A DNA stretch of 64,000 bases from Mycobacterium senriense (GCF_019668465.1 NZ_AP024828.1:2542001-2606000), one strand, 5' to 3'. Positions 54,643-64,000 are shown, numbered from the stretch's first letter. Notes: a model not told the origin generated them from the sequence alone. Numbers and translations: made by a program.

Positions 54643-55407
54643 TTGAGGGAACAACTTGCGGTTCCCGCCCGCGCCGTCGGCGGATTTTTCGAAATGATGT
54701 TGGATACCGGCCGGGCAGCGTTTCGCCGGCCTTTTCAATTCGGTGAGTTCCTCGACCAGACGTGGATGATCGCGCGCGTGTCGCTGGTCCCCACGCTGCT
54801 GGTGTCCATCCCGTTCACCGTGTTGGTGGCCTTCACGCTCAACATCCTGCTGCGCGAGATCGGCGCCGCCGACCTGTCCGGCGCCGGGACGGCATTCGGC
54901 ACCGTCACGCAGCTGGGGCCGGTGGTGACCGTGCTCGTCGTGGCCGGCGCCGGTGCCACCGCGATCTGCGCTGACCTCGGCGCCCGCACCATCCGCGAAG
55001 AGATCGACGCGATGCGGGTGCTCGGCATCGACCCGATCCAGCGGCTGGTCGTGCCCCGCGTGCTGGCCTCCACGGTGGTGGCCCTGCTGCTCAACGGATT
55101 GGTGTGCGCCATCGGCCTTTCCGGTGGCTATGTGTTCTCCGTCTTTTTGCAGGGCGTCAACCCCGGCGCGTTCATCAACGGGTTGACGGTGCTGACCGGC
55201 CTGCGCGAGCTGGTGCTGGCCGAAGTCAAGGCGCTGCTGTTCGGCGTGATGGCCGGCATGGTGGGCTGCTACCGCGGCCTGACGGTCAAGGGTGGGCCCA
55301 AGGGCGTCGGCAACGCGGTCAACGAAACCGTGGTCTACGCCTTTATCTGTCTGTTCGTGATCAACGTGGTGATGACCGCCATCGGCGTGCGGATCTCGGC
55401 AAAGTGA
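54643..55407 (+). CDS. yrbE4A: YrbE4A, MlaE-type permease of the Mce4 importer
   Basis: 254-residue inner-membrane permease subunit of the cholesterol importer, forming a heterodimer with YrbE4B and driven by the MceG ATPase (not in this window). Seen: five or six hydrophobic stretches and the MlaE signature GAGATAICADLGARTIREEIDAMRVLGIDP near residues 100-130, including the EExDA loop that meets the ATPase. The start is a TTG at 54643 behind AAGGGGGGAA, matching the orthologue's QLAVPARAVGG start. First gene of a closely packed eight-gene run. Confidence 0.92.
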   Translation: MREQLAVPARAVGGFFEMMLDTGRAAFRRPFQFGEFLDQTWMIARVSLVPTLLVSIPFTVLVAFTLNILLREIGAADLSGAGTAFGTVTQLGPVVTVLVVAGAGATAICADLGARTIREEIDAMRVLGIDPIQRLVVPRVLASTVVALLLNGLVCAIGLSGGYVFSVFLQGVNPGAFINGLTVLTGLRELVLAEVKALLFGVMAGMVGCYRGLTVKGGPKGVGNAVNETVVYAFICLFVINVVMTAIGVRISAK

Positions 55408-55426
55408 TGGGACGGGTGCGCACGCC

Positions 55427-56269
55427 ATGAGTTACGACGCCACACTGCGGTTCCGCCGCATCTTCGCCCGGCTGCAGGAGCCGGTCGACGACTTCGGCGA
55501 GCAGGCGTTGTTCTACGGGCAGACCATGCGGTACGTCCCCAATGCGCTCACCCGCTACCACAAGGAGACCGTGCGGCTGATCGCCGAGATGACGATGGGC
55601 GCGGGAGCGCTCGTCATGATCGGCGGCACGGTCGGTGTCGCTGCCTTCCTGACCCTGGCCTCCGGCGGTGTCATTGCCGTGCAGGGGTATTCGTCGCTGG
55701 GCAACATCGGCATCGAGGCGCTGACGGGATTCCTCTCGGCATTCCTGAACGTCCGGGTCGTCGCGCCGGTGATCGCCGGTATCGCGCTGGCCGCCACCAT
55801 CGGCGCCGGCGCCACCGCCCAACTGGGCGCAATGAGGGTGTCCGAGGAGATCGACGCCGTCGAATGCATGGCGGTGCATTCGGTGTCCTACCTGGTATCG
55901 ACCCGCCTGATCGCCGGCCTCGTCGCGATCATCCCGCTGTACTCGCTGTCGGTGCTGGCCGCGTTCTTCGCCGCCCGTTTCACCACGGTGTACATCAACG
56001 GACAGTCAAAGGGCCTCTACGACCACTACTTCAATACCTTCCTTATTCCGTCGGACCTCTTGTGGTCGTTCCTGCAGGCGATCGTGATGTCGATCGCGGT
56101 GATGCTCGTCCATACCTATTACGGCTATAACGCCCACGGCGGGCCGGTCGGAGTCGGGATCGCGGTCGGCCAGGCCGTGCGGACTTCGCTGATCGTCGTG
56201 GTCGTCATCACATTGTTCATCTCGCTCGCGGTGTATGGGGCGTCCGGTAACTTCAACCTCTCCGGATAA
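55427..56269 (+). CDS. yrbE4B: YrbE4B, second MlaE-type permease of Mce4
   Basis: 280 residues, same family as YrbE4A. Seen: a longer amphipathic N terminus (LRFRRIFARLQEPVDDFGEQ), then hydrophobic spans and the coupling-loop signature GAGATAQLGAMRVSEEIDAVECMAVHS near residues 125-151. Nineteen nt after yrbE4A. Pairs with YrbE4A to make the transmembrane channel under the Mce hexamer. Confidence 0.92.
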   Translation: MSYDATLRFRRIFARLQEPVDDFGEQALFYGQTMRYVPNALTRYHKETVRLIAEMTMGAGALVMIGGTVGVAAFLTLASGGVIAVQGYSSLGNIGIEALTGFLSAFLNVRVVAPVIAGIALAATIGAGATAQLGAMRVSEEIDAVECMAVHSVSYLVSTRLIAGLVAIIPLYSLSVLAAFFAARFTTVYINGQSKGLYDHYFNTFLIPSDLLWSFLQAIVMSIAVMLVHTYYGYNAHGGPVGVGIAVGQAVRTSLIVVVVITLFISLAVYGASGNFNLSG

Positions 56270-56289
56270 GAGGACCGCTTAAAAGGGAC

Positions 56290-57492
56290 ATGGCAGAAAC
56301 AGACACGCGACGCACAACCGTCCGGCTGGCAGCAGCAGTGCTGGCCAGCCTGATGGTGGCTTTCGCTGTGCTGACCTACCTTTCCTACACAGCGGCCTTC
56401 GCGTCGATCGACACCGTCACGGTGTCGGCGCCCCGCGCCGGGCTGGTGATGGAGAAGGGCGCCAAGGTCAAATACCGCGGCATCCAGATCGGCAAGGTCG
56501 ACACCATCGACTATTCCGGTGACCAGGCGCGGCTGACGCTGGGCATCAACAGCGACGACATGCATTTCATCCCGTCCAACGCGACGGTGCACATCGCCGG
56601 TAACACCATTTTCGGTGCCAAGGCGGTGGAATTCATTCCGCCGCAGGCTCCCTCACCGACGTCGCTGCGCCCGGACGCGCACGTGGCCGCCTCTTCGGTG
56701 CAGCTGGAAGTCAACACCTTGTTCCAGTCGTTGATGGACCTACTGCACAAGATCGACCCCGTCGAACTCAACGGCACGCTGAGCGCATTCGCGGAAGGCC
56801 TGCGCGGCCACGGCGACGACCTGGGTGGCATCCTGACCGGCCTGAATACGCTGACGCGCCAGGCGAACCCGAAGCTGCCCGCGCTGCAGGAGGACTTCCG
56901 CAAGACCGCAGCGGTGGCCAACGTCTACGCCGACGCGGCGCCGGACCTGACCACCGTGATCGACAACCTGCCGACCATCGACAAGACGGTCGTGGACCAG
57001 CAGAAGAACCTGGACAGCACGCTGTTGGCCACGATCGGCCTGTCGAACAACGCGTATGAAACGTTGGCGCCCGCCGAACAAGACTTCATCGACGCCATCA
57101 ATCGGCTACGGGCGCCGCTCAAGGTGGCCGGCGACTACTCCCCGGAATTCGGCTGCCTGTTCTCCGGAATCGAGCGCGGCATCAAGGAATTCGCCCCGCT
57201 GCTCGGTGTCCGCAAGGCGGGCCTGTTCACCTCGTCTAGCTTCATCTTGGGTGCGCCGGCATATACCTATCCGGAATCGCTGCCCATCGTGAACGCCTCC
57301 GGCGGCCCGAACTGCCGCGGATTGCCCCACATCCCGACCAAGCAGACCGGCGGATCGTTCTACCGGTCGAAATTCCTGGTGACCGACAACGCCAATATCC
57401 CGTACGAGCCGTTCACCGAGCTGCAGTTCGACGCACCTTCCACGCTGCAGTTCTTGTTCCACGGCACCTTCGCGGAACGTGACGACTTCTGA
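56290..57492 (+). CDS. mce4A: Mce4A, MCE-domain subunit
   Basis: 400 residues. Seen: one N-terminal membrane span (about 12-34), the MCE/MlaD domain (about 38-118, with GAKVKYRGIQIGKV), a long alpha-helical region, and a C-terminal Cys-containing domain (FGCLFSGIERG, GPNCRGLPHIP). Six such subunits make the lipid-conducting assembly across the periplasm. AAAAGGG just before the ATG. Its TGA overlaps the mce4B ATG by one base. Confidence 0.93.
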   Translation: MAETDTRRTTVRLAAAVLASLMVAFAVLTYLSYTAAFASIDTVTVSAPRAGLVMEKGAKVKYRGIQIGKVDTIDYSGDQARLTLGINSDDMHFIPSNATVHIAGNTIFGAKAVEFIPPQAPSPTSLRPDAHVAASSVQLEVNTLFQSLMDLLHKIDPVELNGTLSAFAEGLRGHGDDLGGILTGLNTLTRQANPKLPALQEDFRKTAAVANVYADAAPDLTTVIDNLPTIDKTVVDQQKNLDSTLLATIGLSNNAYETLAPAEQDFIDAINRLRAPLKVAGDYSPEFGCLFSGIERGIKEFAPLLGVRKAGLFTSSSFILGAPAYTYPESLPIVNASGGPNCRGLPHIPTKQTGGSFYRSKFLVTDNANIPYEPFTELQFDAPSTLQFLFHGTFAERDDF

Positions 57493-58547
57493 TGGCGGCC
57501 AGCTCGGGAATGCCGTCGCACCGCGAGATGATCATCAAGGTCAGCATCTTCGCGGTGGCCATGCTTTTGGTGTCCGCGGGGCTGATCGTGGTGTTCGGTG
57601 ACTTCCGGTTCGGTCCCGAAAACACCTATCACGCAACGTTTACCGACGTATCGCGGCTGAAATCCGGCCAGAAGGTGCGCATCGCCGGGGTGCCGGTCGG
57701 TGCGGTGTCGGGGATCAAGCTCAACCCCGACAACACCATCGACGTCAAGTTCGGAGTCGACAAGCGCTACACGCTCTACTCGTCCACACGCGCGGTGATC
57801 CGTTACGAAAACCTGGTCGGTGACCGGTACCTGGAGATCACGTCGGGGCCCGGGGAGCTGCGAAAGCTGCCGGGCGGCGGGACGATCAACAGCCAGCACA
57901 CCCAGCCCGCACTGGATCTCGATGCGCTGCTGGGCGGACTGCGACCGGTACTCAAAGGTCTGGACGCCGACAAGGTCAACACCATCAGCAGCGCCGTCAT
58001 CCAGTTGCTGCAGGGCCAGGGTGGGGCGTTGTCGAACGTGCTGGCCGACACCAGCGCGTTCTCCTCGGCGCTGGGCCAGCGTGACCAGCTCATCGGCGAC
58101 GTGATCAACAACCTCAACACGGTGCTGACGACGGTGGACCAACGCAGCGCACAGTTCTCGACCAGCGTCGACCAGTTGCAGCAGCTGATCACCGGGCTGG
58201 CCGAGCACAAGGACGACATCGCGGGTGCCATACCGCCGCTGGCGTCGACGACAACGGATTTGACGCAGCTGCTGAAGAATTCGCGCCGCCCGCTGCAGGG
58301 CATCCTGGAGAACACCCGCCCGCTGGCCACCGAGCTGGACGACCGCAAGGCCGAGGTGAACAACGACGTCGAGCAGCTGGGCGAGGACTATCTGCGGCTG
58401 TCCGCCCTCGGCGCCTACGGGTCGTTCTTCAACATCTACTTCTGCTCCGTGACGATCAAGCTCAACGGCCCGGCCGGTAGCGACATCCTGCTACCGCTTG
58501 GCGGCCAAGTGGATCCCAGCAAGGGGAGGTGCTCTTTTGTCAAGTAA
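57492..58547 (+). CDS. mce4B: Mce4B, MCE-domain subunit
   Basis: 351 residues: N-terminal span (about 14-34), MCE domain (about 42-120, SGQKVRIAGVPVGAVSGIKL), long helical stalk (120-310) and a short Cys-bearing end (YFCSVTIKL, GRCSFVK). ATG overlaps the mce4A stop. The last 11 nt are shared with the start of mce4C in another frame. Confidence 0.92.
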   Translation: MAASSGMPSHREMIIKVSIFAVAMLLVSAGLIVVFGDFRFGPENTYHATFTDVSRLKSGQKVRIAGVPVGAVSGIKLNPDNTIDVKFGVDKRYTLYSSTRAVIRYENLVGDRYLEITSGPGELRKLPGGGTINSQHTQPALDLDALLGGLRPVLKGLDADKVNTISSAVIQLLQGQGGALSNVLADTSAFSSALGQRDQLIGDVINNLNTVLTTVDQRSAQFSTSVDQLQQLITGLAEHKDDIAGAIPPLASTTTDLTQLLKNSRRPLQGILENTRPLATELDDRKAEVNNDVEQLGEDYLRLSALGAYGSFFNIYFCSVTIKLNGPAGSDILLPLGGQVDPSKGRCSFVK

Positions 58548-59601
58548 CGCAAAGCGCGAGCGCGATCCGCTGCGCACCGGCATCTTCGGCCTGGTGCTGG
58601 TGGTCTGTGTCGTGCTCATTGCGTTCGGCTACGCCGGATTACCGTTCTGGCCGCAGGGCAAGATCTATGACGCCTACTTCACCGACGCGGGCGGCATCAA
58701 TCCCGGCAATTCCGTTTACGTGTCGGGCTTCAAGGTCGGCAAGGTGACCTCCGTGGGTCTGGCCGGCGACAGCGCCAAGATCAGCTTCAGCGTCGACCGC
58801 CACGTCGCCGTCGGTGACCAGTCACTGGCCGCGATCCGCACCGACACCATCCTCGGTGAGCGCTCGATTTCGGTGACCCCGGCCGGTGGCGGCAAGGCAA
58901 CCACCATCCCGCTCAGCCGTACGACGACGCCGTATACGCTCGCCGGCGCGCTCGAGGATTTGGGTCAGAACGCCAACAACCTGGACAAGCCTCAGTTCGA
59001 GAAGGCGCTGAACGTGCTGACCGACACGCTGCACGACGCCAACCCGCAGCTGCGCGGTGCGCTGGACGGCGTGACGTCGCTGTCGCGCACCCTGGACCGC
59101 CGCGACGAGGCGCTGCAAAGCCTACTGGCGCATGCAAAGTCGGTCACCGGCGTGTTGTCGCAGCGCGCCGAACAAGTCAACAAACTGGTCGATGACGGTA
59201 ACGAGCTGTTCGCCGCCCTCGACGAACGGCGCGGCGCACTGGCCCAGCTGATCTCGGGGATCGGCGATCTCTCGACGCAGATCTCCGGCTTCGTCGCCGA
59301 TAACCGCAAGGAATTTGGTCCGGCACTGAACAAGCTCAACGACGTGCTGTCCAACCTCAATGAGCGCCGCGACTACATCACCGAGGCCCTCAAGCGCCTG
59401 CCCACGTACGCCACCGAGCTGGGCGAGGTGGTTGGTTCGGGTCCCGGATTCAACGTCAACGTCTACGGTGTGATCCCGGCGCCGCTGCTCGCCACCATGT
59501 TCGACTTCTTCTACCAGCCCGGAAAGATGCCAGCCAGCCTCGCCGACTACCTGCGCGGCTTGATTCAGGAACGCTGGATCATCAGGCCGAAGTCACCGTG
59601 A
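58537..59601 (+). CDS. mce4C: Mce4C, MCE-domain subunit
   Basis: 354 residues: span at about 15-35, MCE domain (about 42-120, GNSVYVSGFKVGKVTSVGL), long helices to 320. Start is TTG 58537 inside the end of mce4B: AAGGGGAGG lies 7 nt before it and the reading then gives MSSNAKRERDPLRTG like the orthologue. The ATG at 58498 in the same frame lacks these supports. Confidence 0.9.
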   Translation: MSSNAKRERDPLRTGIFGLVLVVCVVLIAFGYAGLPFWPQGKIYDAYFTDAGGINPGNSVYVSGFKVGKVTSVGLAGDSAKISFSVDRHVAVGDQSLAAIRTDTILGERSISVTPAGGGKATTIPLSRTTTPYTLAGALEDLGQNANNLDKPQFEKALNVLTDTLHDANPQLRGALDGVTSLSRTLDRRDEALQSLLAHAKSVTGVLSQRAEQVNKLVDDGNELFAALDERRGALAQLISGIGDLSTQISGFVADNRKEFGPALNKLNDVLSNLNERRDYITEALKRLPTYATELGEVVGSGPGFNVNVYGVIPAPLLATMFDFFYQPGKMPASLADYLRGLIQERWIIRPKSP

Positions 59602-61037
59602 TGCAGCGGATCACCGGCAGCAGGGGGCTGCGCTACGCCACCATCATCGCGCTGGTCGCGGTGCTGGTGGGTGGCGTGTATGTGCTGTCGTCGCAAGCGA
59701 ATAACCGCAAGATCGTCGGCTACTTCACCTCTGCGGTCGGCCTGTATCCCGGTGACCAGGTCCGCATCCTCGGTGTCCCGATCGGCACCATCGACACGAT
59801 CGACCCGCGGCCCTCCGACGTCAAGATCACCATGTCGGTGAGCAAGGACGTGAAGATCCCGAAGGACGCCAAGGCCATCATCATGTCGCCAAACCTGGTG
59901 GCGGCCAGGTTCATCCAGTTGACGCCGGCGTACACCGGTGGGCCGGCGATGGCCGACGGCGCCAGCATCGGCCTGGGCCATACCGCCGTCCCGGTGGAAT
60001 GGGACGAGGTCAAGGAATCGCTGACCCAGCTCGCCGTGCAGCTCGGACCCACGGCCGGATCGATGCAGGGACCGTTGGGCGCGGCGATCAACCAGGCCGC
60101 GGACACCTTCGACGGCAGGGGCGAGTCGTTCCACAACGCCTTGCGCGAGCTCTCGCAAGCCGCTGGGCGGCTGGGGGATTCGCGCGGCGACATCTTCGGC
60201 ACGGTGAAAAACCTGCAGGTATTGGTCAACGCGCTCTCGTCCAGCAACGAGCAGATCGTCCAGTTCGCCGGAAACGTCGCCTCGGTGTCGCAAGTGCTCG
60301 CCGACAGCTCGCGCCACCTCGACACCACGCTGGGGACCCTCAACAAAGCGCTGTCGGACATCCGCGGGTTCCTGCACGAAAACAACTCGACGATCGTCGA
60401 TACGGTCAACAACCTCAACGATTTCGCGAAGACGTTGAGCGACCAGAGCGACAACATCGAGCAGGTGCTGCACGTGGCGGGTCCGGGTATCTCCAACTTC
60501 TACAACATCTATGATCCCGCGCAGGGCACGCTCAACGGCCTGTTGTCGATACCGGAATTCGCCAACCCCGTGCAGTTCATCTGCGGCGGCTCCTTCGAAA
60601 CCGCAGGCGGCCCCAGGGCGCCGGACTACTTCAAGCGCGCCGAACTCTGCCGTGAGCGGCTGGGACCGGTGCTGCGCCGGCTCACCGTGAACTACCCGCC
60701 GGTGATGTTCCACCCGCTCAACATGATTACGGCATACAAGGGCCAGATCATCTACGACACCCCGGAGACGCAGGCCAAGTCGGCGACCCCGGTGCCGCAG
60801 TTGACCTGGGTCCCGGCCAAGGGCGCCCAGACACAGCCGGCCCCTCAGAATCCGGCGGACCTGCAGGCCCTGCTGGTCCCGACGGCCCCGCAGGCCGGTC
60901 CCGCACCGGGCCCGGCTCCCGCCGGCGCTGCCCCCGCCCCCGGCCCCGCCCCCGGAAGCGCGTTCGGTCCACTGCCGGGTCCGCCTGCCGGTCAGGCGCC
61001 CAACGGGCCGGCGGCCGACTTGGGCGGTGGCGGATGA
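59598..61037 (+). CDS. mce4D: Mce4D, MCE-domain subunit with Pro-rich tail
   Basis: 479 residues: span near 12-30, MCE domain (about 37-115, GDQVRILGVPIGTIDTI), helical stalk, a Cys pair region (FICGGSFETA, AELCRERLG), and a tail of about 70 residues rich in Pro and Ala. GTG 59598 and ATG 59601 are adjacent possible starts overlapping the mce4C stop. Confidence 0.92.
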   Translation: MMQRITGSRGLRYATIIALVAVLVGGVYVLSSQANNRKIVGYFTSAVGLYPGDQVRILGVPIGTIDTIDPRPSDVKITMSVSKDVKIPKDAKAIIMSPNLVAARFIQLTPAYTGGPAMADGASIGLGHTAVPVEWDEVKESLTQLAVQLGPTAGSMQGPLGAAINQAADTFDGRGESFHNALRELSQAAGRLGDSRGDIFGTVKNLQVLVNALSSSNEQIVQFAGNVASVSQVLADSSRHLDTTLGTLNKALSDIRGFLHENNSTIVDTVNNLNDFAKTLSDQSDNIEQVLHVAGPGISNFYNIYDPAQGTLNGLLSIPEFANPVQFICGGSFETAGGPRAPDYFKRAELCRERLGPVLRRLTVNYPPVMFHPLNMITAYKGQIIYDTPETQAKSATPVPQLTWVPAKGAQTQPAPQNPADLQALLVPTAPQAGPAPGPAPAGAAPAPGPAPGSAFGPLPGPPAGQAPNGPAADLGGGG

Positions 61038-62188
61038 ACCGGATGTGGTTGCGCGCCGGCGGATTGGCGACGGGCAGCATGCTGCTGGCCGGCTGCCAAT
61101 TCAGCGGGCTGAACTCGCTGGTGATGCCCGGCACCGCAGGTCACGGCAGCGGCGCCTACTCGATCACCGTCGAACTGCCGAACGTGGCGACCCTGCCGCA
61201 GAACTCTCCGGTCATGGTGGACGACGTCACCGTCGGCAGTGTCGCCGGAATCGCGGCCGAACAACGATCCGACGGATCATTTTATGCCGCAGTGAAATTG
61301 GCGCTCGACAAGAACGTCGTGCTGCCCGCCAACTCGACCGCGACGGTCGCCCAGACATCGCTGCTCGGTTCGATGCACGTCGACTTGGCTCGCCCGAAGA
61401 ACAAGCCGGCCGTTGGCAAGCTGAAGGACGGGTCGAAAATCGCGGAGGCCAACACCGGCCGCTATCCCACCACCGAAGAGGTGCTTTCGGCGCTCGGCGT
61501 GGTGGTGAACAAGGGCAATGTCGGTGCCCTGGAAGAGATCACCGACGAGACCTACCGGGCCGTCGCCGGCCGGCAGGACCAGTTCGTCGACCTGATCCCC
61601 AGGCTCGCGGAACTGACCTCGGGACTCAACCGTCAGGTCAACGACATCATCGATGCGGTTGATGGATTGAACCGATTCTCGGCGACCTTGGCCCACGACA
61701 AGGACAATTTGGGCCGGGCGTTGGACACGCTGCCCGAAGCGATTGGCGTGCTCAACAAGAACCGCGGCCACATCGTCGAGGCCTTCGGCGCGCTGCACAA
61801 ACTGGCGAATGTCACCTCGAACATCCTGGCAAAAACCAAGGTTGACTTCGCCGCCGACATGAAGGACCTGTATTCGGTCGTCAAGGCGCTGAACGACAAC
61901 CGGAGAAACTTCGTCACCTCGCTGCAGCTGTTGCTGACGTTCCCGTTCCCCAACTTCGGTATCAAGCAGGCCGTGCGTGGCGACTACCTCAACGTGTTCA
62001 CCACCTTCGACCTCACCCTGCGCCGCCTTGGTGAAACGTTCTTCACCACGGCGTATTTCGACCCGAATATGGCCCACATGAACGAGATCCTCAACCCGCC
62101 CGACTTCTTGACCGGCGAGATGGCCAACCTGTCCGGACAGGCGGCCGATCCGTTCAAGATCCCGCCCGGCACGGCTTCAGGACAGTAG
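61034..62188 (+). CDS. mce4E: Mce4E/LprN, lipoprotein MCE subunit
   Basis: 384 residues; the one lipidated member of the Mce4 set (LprN). Seen: N-terminal signal with lipobox MLLAGC, Cys21 being the predicted lipid site, then the MCE domain (about 40-115, SPVMVDDVTVGSVAGIA) and a long helical part. ATG overlaps the mce4D stop (ATGA). The mce4F ATG follows 13 nt after the stop. Confidence 0.93.
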   Translation: MNRMWLRAGGLATGSMLLAGCQFSGLNSLVMPGTAGHGSGAYSITVELPNVATLPQNSPVMVDDVTVGSVAGIAAEQRSDGSFYAAVKLALDKNVVLPANSTATVAQTSLLGSMHVDLARPKNKPAVGKLKDGSKIAEANTGRYPTTEEVLSALGVVVNKGNVGALEEITDETYRAVAGRQDQFVDLIPRLAELTSGLNRQVNDIIDAVDGLNRFSATLAHDKDNLGRALDTLPEAIGVLNKNRGHIVEAFGALHKLANVTSNILAKTKVDFAADMKDLYSVVKALNDNRRNFVTSLQLLLTFPFPNFGIKQAVRGDYLNVFTTFDLTLRRLGETFFTTAYFDPNMAHMNEILNPPDFLTGEMANLSGQAADPFKIPPGTASGQ

Positions 62189-62201
62189 GGGGCGGGCGCA
62201 G

Positions 62202-63929
62202 ATGCACGACAGACTGACCAAGATCCAGCTGGCGATCTTCGCCGTGATCACGGCCATCACCCTGACCGTGATGGGGATCTTCTATCTGCGGCTGCCCGCG
62301 ACGTTCGGTATCGGAACCTACGGCGTCAGCGCCGATTTCGTCGCCGGCGGGGGCCTGTACAAGAACGCCAACGTCACCTACCGCGGCGTCGCCGTGGGCC
62401 GCGTCGAGTCGGTGGGCCTGAGCCCGAACGGCGTCATCGCCGACATGCGGCTGAACAGCGGCACCGCCATCCCGTCGAACGTCACCGCCACCGTCAAGAG
62501 TGTGTCGGCGGTCGGCGAGCAGTACATCGACCTCGTGCCCCCGAGCTCGCCGGCATCGACGAAGTTGACCAACGGATCCCGCATCCAGCGGCAGAACACC
62601 CGGATCGGCCAGGACGTCGCCGACCTGTTGAAGCGCTCGGAAACCTTGGTCAACAGCCTCGGTGACACCCGGCTGCGCGAGCTGCTGCACGAGACCTTCA
62701 TCGCGGCAAACGGTTCCGGCCCGGAGATGGCCCGGCTCTACGAGTCCGCCCGGCTGCTGGTGGACGAGGCCAACGCCAACTATCCGCAAGTCTCGCAATT
62801 GATCGACCAGGCGGGCCCGTTCCTGCAGGCCCAGATTCGCGCCGGCGGCGACATCAAGTCGCTGTCCGACGGGCTGGCGCGGTTCACCTCGGAGGTGCGT
62901 CAGGCGGACCCGCAGCTTCGCGACACGCTGGCCACGGCCCCGGGCGCCACCGACGAGGCCAGTACGGCGTTCTCCGGCATCCGCCCCTCGTTCCCGGCCC
63001 TGGCCGCCAGCCTGGCCAACCTCGGCCGGGTCGGCGTGATCTACCACAAGTCGATCGAGCAGCTGCTGGTCGTCCTGCCGGCGCTGTTCGCCGCCATCAC
63101 CACCGCCGCGGGCGGTGGGCCCCAGGATGAGGGCGCCAAGCTGGACTTCAAGCTCGACCTCAACGACCCGCCGCCGTGCGCCGTCGGCTTCCTGCCGCCG
63201 CCATTGATGCGGACCCCGGCCGACGAGACGGTGCGCGAGCTGCCGAAGGACATGTACTGCAAGACCGCGCAGAACGATCCGAGTACCGTGCGCGGCGCCC
63301 GCAACTACCCGTGCCAGGAGTTCCCCGGCAAGCGCGCCCCGACGGTCCAGCTGTGCCGCGACCCGAAGGGCTACGTCCCGGTCGGGCGCAACCCGTGGCG
63401 TGGCCCGCCGGTGCCGTACGACACCCCGGTCACCAATGGGTTGAACACCTTGCCGCCCAACAAGTTTCCATATATCCCGCCGGGCGCCGAGCCGGATCCG
63501 GGCACAGCCATGGTCGGGCCGCCGCCCCCGGGCGTGGTGCCTGGGCCGGGCCCGTTGCCCAACAAGCAGCCGGCCTTCGACCCGCCGCCGCCCAACGACA
63601 ACGGGCCGCCGCCGCCGTTCACGTCGTGGCAGCCGCCCGGGGTACCCCCGGTGCCGCCTCAGCTCCCGTATCCGAAGTGGCTGCCCCCGCCGGCACCGCC
63701 GGAGGGCATCAACCCGCCGCCTGCGGGCCCGGGTCCGGAGAAGCCGTGGGGTCCGCCGCCCGGAGGGCAGCCGCAGGCCAGCGGCCCGCCGGCGTATGCG
63801 ACCTACGACCAAAAGACCGGCGCGTTTGTCGATCCGGCCGGTGGCACTGGTATCTTCGCGGCCGGCGCCACCGGTACCTCCGGCGCCGAGAACTGGGTGG
63901 ACCTCATGCTTGATCCAAGGCCGATGTAA
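62202..63929 (+). CDS. mce4F: Mce4F, MCE-domain subunit with long Pro-rich C terminus
   Basis: 575 residues: span about 8-28, MCE domain (about 38-112, NANVTYRGVAVGRVESVGL), helical stalk to about 300, a Cys-bearing stretch (PPPCAVGFL, MYCKTAQN, YPCQEF, VQLCRDP), then about 150 residues dominated by Pro/Gly. The tail is longer than a typical Mce subunit but usual for MceF proteins. Its stop codon TAATG overlaps the next start. Confidence 0.92.
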   Translation: MHDRLTKIQLAIFAVITAITLTVMGIFYLRLPATFGIGTYGVSADFVAGGGLYKNANVTYRGVAVGRVESVGLSPNGVIADMRLNSGTAIPSNVTATVKSVSAVGEQYIDLVPPSSPASTKLTNGSRIQRQNTRIGQDVADLLKRSETLVNSLGDTRLRELLHETFIAANGSGPEMARLYESARLLVDEANANYPQVSQLIDQAGPFLQAQIRAGGDIKSLSDGLARFTSEVRQADPQLRDTLATAPGATDEASTAFSGIRPSFPALAASLANLGRVGVIYHKSIEQLLVVLPALFAAITTAAGGGPQDEGAKLDFKLDLNDPPPCAVGFLPPPLMRTPADETVRELPKDMYCKTAQNDPSTVRGARNYPCQEFPGKRAPTVQLCRDPKGYVPVGRNPWRGPPVPYDTPVTNGLNTLPPNKFPYIPPGAEPDPGTAMVGPPPPGVVPGPGPLPNKQPAFDPPPPNDNGPPPPFTSWQPPGVPPVPPQLPYPKWLPPPAPPEGINPPPAGPGPEKPWGPPPGGQPQASGPPAYATYDQKTGAFVDPAGGTGIFAAGATGTSGAENWVDLMLDPRPM

Positions 63930-64000
63930 TGGACCCTGCCGTGGCAGACGAACCAAAGACCACGCCGCGGGTTCGTCGACGAGCTTCGCGTGCGGCGGGC
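63929..64000 (+). CDS. Mce-associated protein (Rv3493c position), 5' fragment
   Basis: Only the first 24 codons fall inside the window: M-D-P-A-V-A-D-E-P then a basic stretch with RVRRRASR. ATG overlaps the mce4F stop. By position it should be the conserved Mce-associated membrane protein that follows mce4F in mycobacteria, but the fragment itself shows no domain. Confidence 0.6.
   Translation, partial: MDPAVADEPKTTPRVRRRASRAAG

Overview
The window is GC-rich actinobacterial DNA carrying, almost end to end, the cholesterol/steroid catabolism locus of a Mycobacterium. It matches the Rv3493c-Rv3561 block of M. tuberculosis read in the opposite direction. Protein similarity to the tuberculosis orthologues is high by recall. 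No PE/PPE gene is present, and accessory genes sit where M. tuberculosis carries PE/PPE genes, so a non-tuberculous slow grower (for example of the M. avium complex) is my best guess. Species is inference. No tRNA, rRNA, CRISPR array, transposase or phage gene was seen.

Layout. (1) 1-14862, the C/D-ring (KstR2) regulon: fadD3, fadE30, ipdF, kstR2, fadA6, ipdABC, echA20 and two SDR genes, with three KstR2-type palindromes. An unrelated insert holds a PsiD-like decarboxylase, a membrane protein and a SatD-family protein. Two tandem Ddn-family F420 enzymes and a small NTF2-like protein lead into fadA5. (2) 14887-22138: fadA5 diverges from the tightly coupled igr operon cyp125-fadE28-fadE29-chsH2-chsH1-ltp2, which removes the last three side-chain carbons. 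(3) 22139-23177: a DUF559-like gene bracketed by two copies of a palindromic element. (4) 23186-28642: kstD-hsd4B diverge from hsaE-hsaG-hsaF (A/B-ring breakdown). (5) 28705-34504: a hemophore-like protein, the Rv3531c-SDR-sulfotransferase operon, kshA with its partner gene, and a gamma-carbonic-anhydrase-like protein. (6) 34501-44925: an aldolase operon (DUF35 protein-ltp4-ltp3-KSI-like-hydrolase), an LLM oxidoreductase, an acetoacetate-decarboxylase-like gene, cyp142, echA19 and fadD19. (7) 44922-53447: an FN3K-like kinase, an amidohydrolase, ilvX, a serine hydrolase, a Pro-rich exported peptide, fadD17, fadE27, fadE26 and fdxD. (8) 53493-64000: hsd4A and the mce4 cholesterol importer (yrbE4A to mce4F, then the start of an Mce-associated protein).

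How the genes work together. Mce4 imports the sterol. CYP125/CYP142 oxidise the side-chain end, FadD19/FadD17 activate it, and FadE26-27, EchA19, FadA5, FadE28-29, ChsH1-H2 and Ltp2 shorten it. Ltp3/Ltp4 probably serve branched side chains. KstD and KshA open ring B, HsaEFG finish the A/B fragment, and FadD3, IpdF, FadE30, IpdC, EchA20, IpdAB and FadA6 degrade rings C and D. Ten good and one weak KstR-type boxes (TAGAACACGTTCTA-like) and three KstR2-type boxes (AGCAAGnnCTTGnT) mark the promoters. Several boxes abut a TAnnnT hexamer placed 6-7 nt before the start codon, which points to leaderless transcripts. One such arrangement lies in a convergent gap with no recognisable gene behind it (40157-40305) and is the most intriguing unexplained signal here.
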